In this document: piece by piece, positions 10,805-23,221 of the stretch
Layout of the letters: each line of letters starts with the position of its first letter
Position numbering within the stretch: position 1 is the stretch's first letter
Assembly (NCBI RefSeq): GCF_030052815.1
Contig: NC_079496.1
Span: 40,697,593 to 40,761,592 of the forward strand
Source of the DNA: Hevea brasiliensis
Lineage: Eukaryota; Streptophyta; Magnoliopsida; Malpighiales; Euphorbiaceae
DNA length: 64,000 bases
Direction of reading: 5' to 3'
Translations under genes and position numbers: made by a program
The notes under the pieces: model-generated
Told to the model about the DNA's origin: nothing
What the model saw: the letters and a program-made list of their open reading frames with translations, nothing else
The model's database searches: none

Positions 10805-13626
10805 AGACTAATCTGAAGGGGCCACCTTCGGGGTCATTCTAACTCCCTATGGTCGGGGAGGTCGAATCATCATGCACAGTACACACCACAATAATGAAAC
10901 TTCCGAAAGGGCCATAAGATAAAAACTTAGATCTAACCTCTAATAAGAGGAGAATCTAAGCCTGTGCATGTATCATGGTAATCAAAACCCAACTAACTCC
11001 ATTGTCTTCTCAACAAATGAGAGAGACGAGTAATAACCTAGTCAAGCATCTATAGTGAGATATAAAAAAATATCACAATCCTTTTAGTGAGCATAAATCA
11101 CAATACAATTCGATTCAAAGTCAATTCCAATATCCAATAATTTTTATGCTTATCACAATTCAAATCATAAATTTGGATTTTTCCATGCAAATTGCCCATC
11201 ATAATTGAAAACATGTTCTATCATAATTTTCCAAAACATAATTTATTCAATCCACAACAATGCTTAATACTTGTGGAAATACCATTTCACAAAGCTAAAT
11301 TCATACATACTATAATAATTTCAATAATCATTGAATTAAATCCAATGCTTGTTAAACATAATACATAAGAAAAATATGTCATTTAATCATATAAAATATT
11401 CAGAATAAAATCAGTTAAAAACTAGTTGTGCACAAACCTTTGATAAGTGCCTCTTAGCTCTGACTCAGTGTTTCCTTCCCTTTCCCTGAGTCTTTGCAAA
11501 CTGAAACTCACAATTTGAAGTGTTTTAGTACTCATTTAAATTGTCTCTAACAATAAGGTTCATTAACTAATTTATTGAATTCTATTATTTCCTTAGTCAA
11601 CCTAAGATGTTGACCCTCGATGCATTCTAGGTGAATTAGGTTTAATGTTACCAATATGTCACATTTTATAACCCTTTAGTGTTGGTATATGTTACCAATT
11701 TCATTTTCAATTATATTGCATTTTATTGCAATTTGTCAGATTTCGGTATACTATTTTGACCTAATCGGATGACCTAGTTCCCTCATATTTTGGGTTTCGG
11801 TTCAAACAACAAACTTGTAGGTCTATGTCTTATTGCATGCGGGGAAAAATTTTAGGTCATTCTGAGTTGTGTAGACTAAGTTATGGTTAATTTACCAATG
11901 CTGGACAGAATGCACCAAAATGGTAACTTTAGGTCATTTTTAGGTCACTTTTGGTTCGGCCAGTTTTGGTACCTGAATTTGTGCAAGCTATTTGGCTTGG
12001 TTCTGGCCATTCTAGGCTTTGGTGTCTTCATAAGAATTGTAGATATATGTCTAAACTATTCATGGTAAAAATTTCAGGTCATTTGGATCTATTTTGAGTG
12101 AGTTATGGCCAAAACACTAACTACTGCCCAAATGGTCAATTTTCAGGCTTTCAAGTCACTAATCCGGATTTGGACATTTTTCAAGTCACCTTCTAGGCAG
12201 AATTTTGGTAAGCTTCCTTCATGAAAGTTGGCACATTTTGTGCCTAGTTTCACTTTCAATTGGTCTCATACCAATTGGAGTCACACACTTAAAGTTCTAA
12301 GCTAAAACATACACTGCCCTACTACACACTTCTCATCACTTACCAATTACATATTCAACACTTACCAAACTACCTCCTTCCTGCCAATTCTGATTTGTAC
12401 CTTACCATTAACACATTTAACAACACATTTTGGTCATTTTTGACAGCTTGTAACCATTCTCAATATGCACACTATAAAACAGAATTTTCCAAAGTCCATT
12501 TACACCATTTAACCACATGAACATACCCCATTTACATACCCAATTCCAAACCATTATACACATATCCATGCTGCCATTAATAACAACATATTAAACAATC
12601 GTAAACAAGTAAAAAAAAATACATATACTAAATCTCCATGGCTGCCAAAATATACATCTCCATTAAAACATCAAACTTCAAAAATGCTTCCATAAATTAA
12701 CTACCCACAACCTTGGTTACACTTTTAATGAAACAAGAATTGAAAACACTTACTTACCACTTTTGAAGTTCTTAAAAACCTCACCAAAACTTAACTTTCT
12801 TGCTCCTATTATGCTGCCTAAGATATGGTGGTCAAGTTTAGTGAAGGAACCTAATGGAAAAAGTGGCTAGAACATGGTGAACTTGAGCTTGGAGTGTGGA
12901 CGGCCATGGAGGACTCCCATGGAGTTTCGGCTGGTTCTCTTCCTAAGGTTGAAGATGAGTGCTGCACCTCCCAAGTGTCTCTTTAGGTGTCCAAATGCTG
13001 AAGTTAGTGGAGCACTAAGTGAGTTTATGATTTATTTAATCCAAAATTTCTAATTTCCCACATTTAACCTCTTTTCTTTTACTATTTAGATTATGTACCA
13101 CCATTTTAATTTTTCATGACATTTTCAAAGTGTAATATCATTTATTTTTAGTGGAAATTTAGGTCAAAAGGCAACTCGGGGTGTCAAATGACCACAATGC
13201 CCCTATTCGGGTTGCATTCCCGATTTTTCGGTAACACTAAGTTTTATCGTTTTCTCAATTTCTTGTCTTTCTTTGTACTAATTACTTAATTTTTCCTTGA
13301 TATTTATAATGACATTTATACTTCAATAGACGTTTATTTAAGTCTAAAAAATATTTTCCAGGGTTCCCCGCAGTCCAGGGCTAGTCAACGGTCCACGCCG
13401 CAACTTATCGGTGCAGTCACCCATCGCTATGGTTCTCGGCTCATTTAACTTGGTTACATTTCATTGCTATTATTTTTTCTTTGTTTTTCTTGTATTTTCT
13501 TTTCTTGTATTTCATTATTTTATGTCTCCTCACCCATATCTAAGTGTAGTTCTAGGCATCCTAGCTGTCCGGACAACACTGGTCACCAGAACAGTAGAAT
13601 GCACTACCGAACATAGGGGTGTTACA
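10805..13626 (-). mobile_element. Solo gypsy LTR H, right part
   Basis: Continues H after the A insertion, starting with the target duplicate AGACT and ending in GGGGTGTTACA at 13626. It contains the usual landmarks of this LTR: one copy of the 'ccctatggtcggggaggtcgaatca' unit at about 10847-10871 (F has two), the 'caatgcccctattcggg' block, and the near-terminal 'gaacagtagaatgcac'. After 13626 comes ATTTT, matching 460-464. The ORFs seen in it (for example 11883-12068 and 13411-13656) do not recur as protein and are taken as chance. Confidence 0.87.
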
Positions 13627-13631
13627 ATTTT

Positions 13632-15759
13632 AATGTTGCTAATATGTCACCTTTAAAGTCCTTCAGTGCTGGTATATGTTACTAATTTCATTTTTAAGTG
13701 TATTGCATTTTATTGCAATTTATCGGATTTTGGTATGCTGTTTTGACCTAGTTCCCTCGGTTTTCGGGTTCTAGTCCGAATTATAAACTTGTAGGTCTAT
13801 GTCTTAGTGAACTTTTGTCATAAATTTTAGGTCATTTGGAGTTTACTAGACCAAGTTATGGTCATTTTACTATTAATGGACAAATTGCACTAAAATGGCA
13901 AACTTAGGTCATTTTTAGGTCATTTCCAATTCTAGCAGTTTTTATACCCGAACTTGTGCAAGTATTTTGACTTACTTATGCTCATTTTTGGGTTTTGGTG
14001 TCTTCATAAGAGTTGTAGCTCTATGTCTAAGCTATCCATGGTTTACATTTCAGGTCATTTGGACCTGTTTTGAGTGTGTTATGGCCAAAATACTGACTGC
14101 TGTCCAAATGGTCAATTTTTAGGTTTGCAGAGTCACTAATCCGGATTTGGTCAATTCTCATGTCACTTTTTGGACAAAATTTAGGTAGGCTTTCTTCATG
14201 AAAGTTGGCACATTCTGTGCCTAGTTTCACCTCCAATTGGCCTGATACCAACTGGAGTCACACAATTCCATTTATAGCCTAAAACATATACTGCCCTTAA
14301 GACATTTTAAAAGCACCAATCCAAATACACATTCAACCAATTATATCTTCACTTCCCACACAATTATGCACTTGTACCATACCATAACCACTCAACATAT
14401 CACATTTAGGTCAACTTGGGCAGAATATAACAACTTCACAATACACCGAATGCAATCATAATTCACAAAGTCCAAACCCAACAATATATACACATAAACA
14501 CTCTTAATTACTACACATAACTTCCATCATCAAATTACACATTTATTCTCTACTAAATCATACACATATGCTGCCACTTTTAGTACCATAATTCAACAAT
14601 CTTTTCATGAATTTAAACACTTCAAATCTTCATCATGATGCTGCCAAAATAATACACATACATCAAGCTTTCCATTGTAACTTTTCAAACTTACAAATCA
14701 AACTTTATACATGGGAATCAACTCCAATACATTTAAACACTTAATTCAACACCTCAAACTACCAGTTACATGTAGAAATAAATCAACTTCCATGGACATG
14801 AGGGCTGCTAAAGTTTGAATAATTCACTAACTCAACAAATCCTTCAACTTATTCCATAATCTAACTCACCATAACCTTAGTTACAATTTTAATGAAATAA
14901 GTAATGAAAACACACACTTACCTCTTTTGAAGCTTGACCAAAACTTCAGTAAAACCCTTCTTTCTTGTTCCCTAAGTGCTGCACAAGTTGTATAGAACAA
15001 CTTTATTGAAGAAACTTAGAAGAATTGGTGGCTTGAAGATGGTGGATTGGCCATTGCATGGTGGATGGCCATGGGAGAGTTTGGGAGAAAGTTTGGTTCG
15101 GCAAGGTGAATGTGAGGTTGAAGATGAGAGAATTAAAGTGTAAATGGCTGTCCACTTAAGCATTTAAATACTCCATAGTGCTCCACTAATGTAAATTAAA
15201 TATTCATATAATTAAACTTTTAATTATCTTAAGTTTTACCCCTTAATTTCTCTTAATTATTCTACATATGGAATTTCATTTTTTCATGGCATTTTCAAAA
15301 GTCAACTTGGGGGTTCAATTGACCAAAATGCCCCTATTCGGTTTGTATTCCTGATTTTTCAGTAACACCGATTTTTTATCGGTTTCTCGATTTCTCGTTT
15401 TTCTTTGTACCAATTACTTAATTTTTCTTTGACATTTCTAATGTCATTTATACTTCAATAGATATTTATTTAAGTCTTAAAAATATGTTTCAAGGTTCCC
15501 CGCAGTCCAAGGTTAGTCAACAGTCCTCGCCGCAACTTCCTGGTGCGGTCACCCATCGCTACGGTTTTTGGCTTGTTTAACTTAGTCACATTTCATTGCT
15601 ATTATTTTTTCTTTATTTTCCTTGTATTTTCCTCTATTGTATTTCATTATTTCATTTCTCCTCACTAACATTTAAGTGTAGTTCTAGGCATTCTAGCTAT
15701 CTGGACAGATACTGGTCACTAGAACAGTAGAATGCACTATCGAACATAGGGGTGTTACA
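13632..15759 (-). mobile_element. Gypsy LTR I, right part
   Basis: Resumes LTR I after solo LTR H ('aatgttgctaatatgtcacc' aligns with the same block in F near 31580). It ends in GGGGTGTTACA at 15759 with the 'agaacagtagaatgcac' landmark. The next bases ('attcaagctcatagc') are not a polypurine tract, unlike the sequence after the F 3' LTR, so I ends here against foreign DNA. I is either a solo LTR or the 5' LTR of an element lying to the left. No gene is seen. Confidence 0.8.
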
Positions 15760-15875
15760 ATTCAAGCTCATAGCTTGAACAAAAATGGTGGAAGGAAGGG
15801 ACCAAGCAGCCAGCGAAGGAGAGAGAAGAAGTGGAGTGGAGAAGATGACTTGTGGTTGGTGGCTTTTGTCCCTTA

Positions 15876-15906
<31 letters not shown>
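15760..15906. other. Short stretch outside any recognised element
   Basis: About 147 bp between LTR I and copia D. It is purine-rich on the plus strand ('ggtggaaggaagggacc', 'gagagaagaagtgg') and ends in a microsatellite. A short ORF starts at 15785 but runs into the microsatellite and D, and I recognise no protein in it. This is the only candidate for pre-insertion host DNA in the window, although it might be part of another unrecognised repeat. Confidence 0.5.
15876..15906. repeat. (TG)n(TA)n microsatellite
   Basis: About seven TG and eight AT units, ending exactly where the D LTR begins (TGAAGG at 15907). D seems to have inserted into or beside the TA run. Confidence 0.85.
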
Positions 15907-18018
15907 TGAAGGAACGGATGTGCGAAAAACACAAGTTTATACCATTAAATTCAAAAATTTTTCACCTAGGTTCACATGCATCATGCAAGATTTATTTTTA
16001 TCTATTTCATTTTAATGATAAACAACATGTTAAAACACTTTTAATATGTTTTTTGATTTTTATTTTCCATTTAAGATTTTAAAATTAATCAGATTAATTT
16101 TAGAACCCTAGATTAAATCAAGAACAAATACACTAACATCTTGATACACTGCAGTGTATTTATGCCTTTCAGATGCATCATCAGGACACCAGATGTTGTC
16201 CCTCTAGCTTGTCCACACCAAGAACACCTATGGCAGCCCTTGAACAGCTTCTACAGCTTTTTCCATTAATTAGAAAATCAAGTTCTTCCTTTTAAGAGAT
16301 TAAAGATGTAAACAGGACGCTATAAACGATTTCTAATATTTTTAATTCAAGAGATTGTTTGTTAATCTCTTGGAATTGGTGAGAGATGAAGAAGAAGAGA
16401 AGGGAGAGCCTCAAGGTGGAGGCACAAATGAGAGCAGTAGCTGGTTTTATTTTTTCTCTTCATAACAACACATATATAGCTAGGTTAACACATTAAACCC
16501 TTGCCACATGTCACCCTATGATTGGTTCTAGGCTTAATTGACCCAATCACATTGTGCCAAGTGTCAAACCTATATTTAATCTTAATTTTAATCATCTTAC
16601 ATGATTAAAAGACATTTGGCAAGCTTATGTGTAATGCCATGTGTCACCATCTCATGGTACCACATGTCACCCTCTGAAATGACCAAAATGCCCCTGTGTC
16701 TTAATTTTGAGTTCTCAACCCAAAATAATTATTTCTCTTCTTCTAATCAATTTATATCAAATATAAATTAATTAATTAATTAATCTTTATTAATTTATTT
16801 CTCATTAATTAAATTCATATTTAAACACTTTAAATATAAATTTAACTTATACTGTACATCTAATAATCCAGATTTGGTTTCAAGTCATGCTAGGGACTTT
16901 GCAATCTAATTGCAAACCAAATCTATTTAATTAATCAATTAAACTCTTTAATTAATTAATTAAATCATATTTAATTAGGTGATAACTTATGTATGTGTGT
17001 GACTTACTAGGCTCATTACTAATTGGCAATGAGAAATGATATCAACTCTTAATATCATCAGAACTCTTTCTTACCATAAATGATTTCTCTAAATCATTTT
17101 ATGCACCTCATATACCATGGTTAACACCTAGCATAGCATGCCATGGTCACCCAATTAGTAATAAGGTTTACCTTAAATGAACCTATAATCATATGTTACC
17201 ATGTAATAGAATCTCTCTGTTACAAAATCCCAACTCAAGCTGGAGTCATGGTTTATGTCTAACTCCATTTGTTATGAATATTATGTTCTCTTTTAATTCT
17301 AGTTCTTGATTAAAAGATTTTCTCATTAGAAACTCTTTTCTGGATAAATCTATTTGTTTTGGCCAGGAACTTGAAACATCAAGAGCAATTAAATGAACAT
17401 AGGATTTTATTTCTACTTACTTAAAGGAACAGATTCCATCTTGATCAACACCTACCTCCATATATAACTAGTAGGAGCCAACACATGCCCATATACCCAT
17501 ACACAGTACAAGTATGAAAGCAGTATCAAACTCAAACCACCTATATACAAGATAACTGTGCTATCTCAGGTCTAAATATTATATGCACTGATATGATTTA
17601 TGACAATGCATTGACAAGAGTAAACTCCATGTGTTTATCATACGTGTCACTGGTTCGACCTACTTATCATTTATAAGTGCCTATCATGTTTGTCATATGG
17701 CATGAGACTCACCATTCCATCTTATTTATATATCATATAAATAACTTGGGAACAAACATGAATACAATCTTTCTGGATAAGTCATGTCCTTATTATGAAG
17801 CATCCTCGATTGTGAACCTATTTATGATACTTTGTGCTAGAAATACTACCACTCATATTCTTAACAACTTAATAATAGAATTTCTAACAAAATATCAATG
17901 GACCTTTTCTATTACACGTAAATATATTATGTAAATGGAAAAGTGGAATTGCCTTTTATTAATAAAAACATGTACAAGATACATACTAAATGATATGCTC
18001 TAGGGTATACTACTAACA
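15907..18018 (-). repeat. 3' LTR of copia D
   Basis: The LTR is 2112 bp and runs TGAAGG...TACTAACA. It has a TATATA-type box on the minus strand at 16473-16479 and an antisense 85-codon ORF at 17677-17934. It differs from the B/C/E LTRs at many scattered sites. The polypurine tract follows at 18019-18034. Confidence 0.9.
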
Positions 18019-18077
18019 ATCTCCCACTAGCACTAGAGCCATTCATTACAATATCTTAGACCCATCTTCTCAAGATG

Positions 18078-18525
18078 TCAGTTTAGCTGAGTCTGTGACA
18101 TAGGCTTAGTGAATGGATCAGCTGGATTTTCAGCTGATGCTATTTTCTGCATGGCTACATCGCATCGCCCAACTATTTCTCTGATAATATGGTAGCGCCT
18201 TTCTATGTGTGTGGATTTCTGGTGAGACCTGGGTTCCTTAGCCTGTATAACTGCTCCATTGTTGTCACAGTGTAGTGGAACTGCTGACTCAATGGAAGGA
18301 ACTACTGCAAGTTCTGTCACGAACTTCTTTATCCAAACAGCATCTTTTGCAGCCTCTGATGCAGCAATATACTCAGCCTCTGTAGTGGAATCTGCAGTCG
18401 TGCTCTGTTTGGAACTCTTCCAACTGACTGCACCTCCATTACAAATGAACACATACCTAGAGGTAGACTTTTTATCATTGATATCTGATTGGAAATCAGA
18501 ATCAGTATAACCATCCAATTGCAAA
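18078..18525 (-). pseudogene. Copia D pol fragment: RNase H C-terminal part
   Basis: About 148 codons from 'MQLDGYTDSDFQ' to the normal stop after 'MSQTQLN'. It shows the RNase H core Asp in 'DGYTDSD', the Glu and Tyr of 'TTEAEYIAA', the Asp of 'CDNNGAV', and the C-terminal 'HIERRYHIIREIV'. The reading frame of this piece is clean. Its 5' side is cut at 18525 by gypsy F, and the missing upstream part resumes at 43315. Confidence 0.9.
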
Positions 18526-18999
18526 TGTCACACCCTACTCCCCTGTAAGATGTAACATGATCCCGTAGTACACCTAATGAATTACCGTACTTCGCCTATT
18601 GATAATCCATTAAATATACTATAAGGGATTTTAAAACAATTTTCATGAAATTTAAATCATCGATTAAAATTTGGTGTTATAAAATTTTTTTCAAAATTTC
18701 GGCAAAGTGCCGGTTGTATTTTGATAAAACAGTTCTTCAAAACCTGTAAAGAACACACTCCCAATATGTTTTCTCAAATACAACTTCAATAACTTCATTT
18801 GAACCCATAATTCAAATCTCAATAATCAAATCAATCTCCTCATAAAAGAAATATTTCATTGATTACAATACTCAAAATTAATATTACAAAACTATTCAGA
18901 TAAATGAAATCCCAAATTTACATTTACAATAATTTACATTTACAATAATTTACATTTAATTACATACAAAAATATTTTACAAGAGTTTTTTATACAACT
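18526..18999 (-). repeat. 3' LTR of gypsy F, left part
   Basis: The first 474 bp of the F 3' LTR up to the G insertion. It is closely matched by 29731-30190 in the 5' LTR. It ends in CAACT, the target duplication of G. Confidence 0.88.
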
Positions 19000-21900
19000 T
19001 GTAACACCCCTCACCCGACTACAGTGTAGCCGAGCAAGGCGTGCTACAACCGGTGCCGGAGCACCCTATCTTATCTTACTTTATTTCTTTCATATTTTGA
19101 TCTCGTTGTATTTTAATATTAATTATTTTTCGATGGAGAAACCAGCGGAGTTTCCCCTATTTTATTACCAGTTGACGTGTTTTACTATTTACCTGTTTGA
19201 AAGTTTCAATAATATTTTACAAATAAAATCTCATCAATTATTTTCATAACCATCTCATAATTCACATCTCATTCATATATCTCAATTTCATATTCATTTC
19301 CATGCATTGTCTATATATTTTAAATCTGTCTTCGAATCCATACAATCTCATTCATGCTCAAATCACATAAGTAAAATTTTCAAATTTCTTTAATTTACAT
19401 AATATATAAATTAACTACATATGAAAAAGCTAATTTATTAAATTACATTACATTTCTATTAATTTCCTGTTCATAATCTACATTATAATACAATATCTAG
19501 CATTTTATACTAAATACAAAATATGATCTATATGGGCCCTATCTACATGCATTGCTAAGGAGGTGACAACCTTGAATACTCCAGCCACTTCTGCAGATCT
19601 GGACTCCAAAAATCTTAGTCAAAGTAATCGCTGGGCTTTAACTTCAGTACCTGCGCGAGGAAACAAATCCATCGCGCTAAGCATTGCTGCTTAGTGGTGC
19701 AATAATATAACAAGGAAATAATATACAAATAAAGATAGAAATAAAACATAATTCAAATAATTAAGATTTATTTATACTTCACATGCAGTTTCTAAAATTT
19801 AATATGCTGTATCTTAATTTAGTCTTCTTTGAAAGTGTTTATTTGCCAATGTACAGTAATAATGTACAAAGAAAAATGATTTGAAAATAATAAATTTATG
19901 CTTATATTGTTATATAAGCACATTTGCAATATTTATTTATGTTATAATTTTCTTTGCTAATCTTTTAGCATTTTCTCTATACTTGCTAGGTTGTCTCAGA
20001 TTATTTCATAAGAAGTAAATTTTGATATTTGTCCAGTTCATTTCGATTCTTTCTAATAAATAACTATCCTAATTTAGTTTAGGTCATCTTACTCATTTAT
20101 TTTATTTAATTTCTAATATTTTTAATTGCTAATATTCTTAACTTATCTCAATAAATTACACTGCCCAAGTAACCTACAACAGGCTGACTAAACTGGATAA
20201 CGGGTCGTTGGCACTGGACACCGCGGTGCCTCGGGCCGTCATACCATGGGACGCAGAACGTCAACCACGTATGCAGTCAGTATGGCTAAAAAGCCATGAT
20301 AACACATAATCGGGCATAAAAGCCATGAATGTTGGCATAAAGCCATGAATACGGGCATAAAGCCTTTCACAGTACTGCTAAAACAATACCCTATTGGCAT
20401 GCCAATCTATCCAATATGACACACGTGTCTAGGCAATACAAGGGCACATAATATCATTAAATATTAATTTATTGTGTTTTATGAATTCATTATTTCATGA
20501 TAAATTTCAATTATAATTCATACATTCCTTTGATCATTTATATGATCACAATTCACATCAATTATCCTTTTATACCATTGCACTCAAAATACTTCTCCTT
20601 TCTATAATAATGAGAACTAATGTCTCATTCATACATTAATATAGTTCATTTATTCATTCATTATGTTATTCATATTGATCACAATTCTAAACAATGGTTC
20701 ACATGTACCATTGTATTCAAAACATTTTCCTTTCTCATTTATACATTCAAGAATCTACTTATGTAATTACAAATTTTATATTTCAAGTTGAGTTACTAAT
20801 ATTTTATGAATTCCATTTGTGATGGGCATATAAGCCATAACTATCTATTTACATCCATTTGGTGACTTATTTTTCATGTTTCAAGTAATCCATGAATATT
20901 TCATAGATTTAAAATTTATGGTTTTAATTTCCTTTTAACAATTTTGACTAAGATACATAGTCCACATTTGTCATACAATTCTAAGCATTTAAGCTTAGAA
21001 TTGGTTCTAGGTCTTCATCTTAGTTTGTTACTCATTTTGATTACTATTCACCTTACTAGTCAACCAAAATGTTGACTTTTTCATACTTAAGGGATATGTT
21101 AATTCTAATTACACCAAGATCCCATATTTTGAGTTTTACATTTGCTAGTATTAATTGCCAATTGCAATTTAAAGTCCCCTAGATGCATTTCTAATTTCAA
21201 ATTTTGAATTTCAAGTTTTGGTGTCACTATTCACCTCATTGGTCAACAAAAATGTTGACTTTTGGATAGAAATTAGGTATATTGGTTTTAACACTCCCAA
21301 TGCACCACATTTTACATTAAAAATTGTTGGAATTGATTACCATTACCATTTCTAAGCTTAAAACAAGAGGGCAGAATTTCCAGTTTTTGAAGCCTAACTT
21401 TACTGTTCCATTAAGCACTGTTGCAGTGGGAATTTGAGGAAATGGTAGACATGAAAGTTGTTCCTTATTTTGTCTAGTTGAATTTCATTTTTTGAATCAC
21501 TCCATTTGGAGTTTTGTAGCTCCAGATATGGTCCAAAAAAAACAGCTGGCCGGATTTCTATTCTGCAGAAATTACCAAATCTACAGTACCATGAACAGTG
21601 ACTGTGACTGCCATTTGGGTTACATTCTGGTCATAATTTTGGGTAGGTTTCTTCATGAAAGTTGTTTTTCTATGTCTTAACTTGTTGCTGTAAAAATTTC
21701 AGGTCAATTGACCATATCTACAGTGAGTTATGGCCAAATGAATAGTTACTGTTCATTTGGTCATTTCTGCAAGTCTCATTGCGAGGTATCCGGATTGGGG
21801 CCAACTTTTGGTCCTCTTGCTTTGGTCTTTTGGGCATGGTTTCTTCAGCAAAAATGTGCCATTATAAGCCTAGTTTCATGTCCAATTGGCCAAACACCAA

Positions 21901-22162
21901 TTGGACCTACACAACCAAAGTTATGGCTGTCTAAGTGGACTGAAATTTCAGTCACCCTGCTGCACTTACAAGGCAGCTTACTCATTCCCTTTGCCATGCT
22001 ACATTTGAGTCGAAATTATGGTCAACTTACCTAAAATGGTCACTAATTGACCCTTATAATGTTCTTTCACAATTTCATAAGCTAAATCAAAGTTTCACAC
22101 CTCAAAACCCTAATTTCCATTATAAATTTTCATAATTACCTTAATTAATCACTTTCATTCCT

Positions 22163-22200
<38 letters not shown>

Positions 22201-23221
22201 AAACATACTCTCTAGTTCACTCTAAGTCCATCAAGACACTCAATCATGTTCCTTCTTTAGGGCTGCCAAAAATCATGGTGGACATACACATAACTTTTAT
22301 TCATTTAAGTTACAAATTCATACTTGTTTCAAGTCTCTAGCATGGGATTAAAGAGTTTTAAGTATATATGTGCACTAACCTCTTGTAGGGCAGAATTTTC
22401 CCAAGTTAATCTTCACTTTCTTTCCCTTTCTAGGGTAGAGACAAGTTTTTAGTGAAGGGACTTAGGGTTTTGGGGTGAGGAAAGCATGGAAATTGAAGCT
22501 TTAGAATGTTTGTTAATGGAGGAGTGAGGGAGGAGGTGAAAAACGTTTTTGAAAGAGAAGAAGGGCTGCTGTTTGCTTTTTAATTCTTTGGTCTCTTTTG
22601 ACTCTTTTTATTAGTTAATTTGATGGTTACTTAATTGTGATTGGTGGACAATTTTAAATGACCTCATAATATGTCATAATTGGCATTTATTGTATTTTCT
22701 TTTCTCTTCTTCTCTACTCACTTTCAATTAATTTTTTATCAATATTAATTCATATTTTATGTCATAATAATTATTTACTTAACTGGACAAGTCAGCCAAA
22801 AATCACCTCTGAAGGCGAAATAACCAAAATGCCCTCCGTTTGGCTCAACGGGTCAAAATTGTCTGTACCGATTGAAAAATTTTTCTAGGTATTTTCTTGG
22901 TATTCTAATGCCATAGGAACCTCAATAACCCTTCTCTGGAGTCCCAAAAATTATTTTATAATTTTTCCCCCGGGTCTAGGGCTCCTCATTGCGAGAACCG
23001 CAACTTCCCTCTGGGTTACCCCTCGCTAGGGCACCGGCTCATTTGACTTAGTTGTATTTTATTTCTAAAATTTTTACTAAATTTTTCTTATTAATATTTG
23101 AGTTAATTTTGGTTCTTGACTTTAGTTTAAATATTTTTCCGGATGTTCTACCTGTCCGGACCGACACCGGTCACCGGAACAGTAGAATGTACGGAGTTGC
23201 TACCGGGAGGGTGTTACACAA
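19000..23221 (-). mobile_element. Solo LTR G of a related gypsy family
   Basis: 4222 bp with perfect 10-bp inverted ends, TGTAACACCC...GGGTGTTACA, flanked by the exact 5-bp duplication CAACT (18995-18999, 23222-23226). The uninterrupted target reads 'tatacaactgctcaaat' at about 30181. Its right end shares landmarks with the F LTR ('gtccgga...ccggtcac.ggaacagtagaatg', then GGGTGTTACA), which gives the minus orientation and a distant kinship. There is no primer-binding site, polypurine tract or coding region inside, so it is a solo LTR. The ORFs at 21492-21680 and 21708-22034 have no recognisable domain. Confidence 0.85.
22165..22197. repeat. (TA)n microsatellite in solo LTR G
   Basis: About sixteen uninterrupted TA units within G. 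Confidence 0.9.

Noticed and set aside
15785..16015. Possible host gene starting MVEGRDQAASEGERR
   Set aside because: The frame runs into a TG/TA microsatellite and then the D LTR. No domain, splice or promoter evidence.
21708..22034. 108-codon ORF in solo LTR G
   Set aside because: Lies in a non-coding LTR, has no known motif, and no second copy in the window supports conservation.
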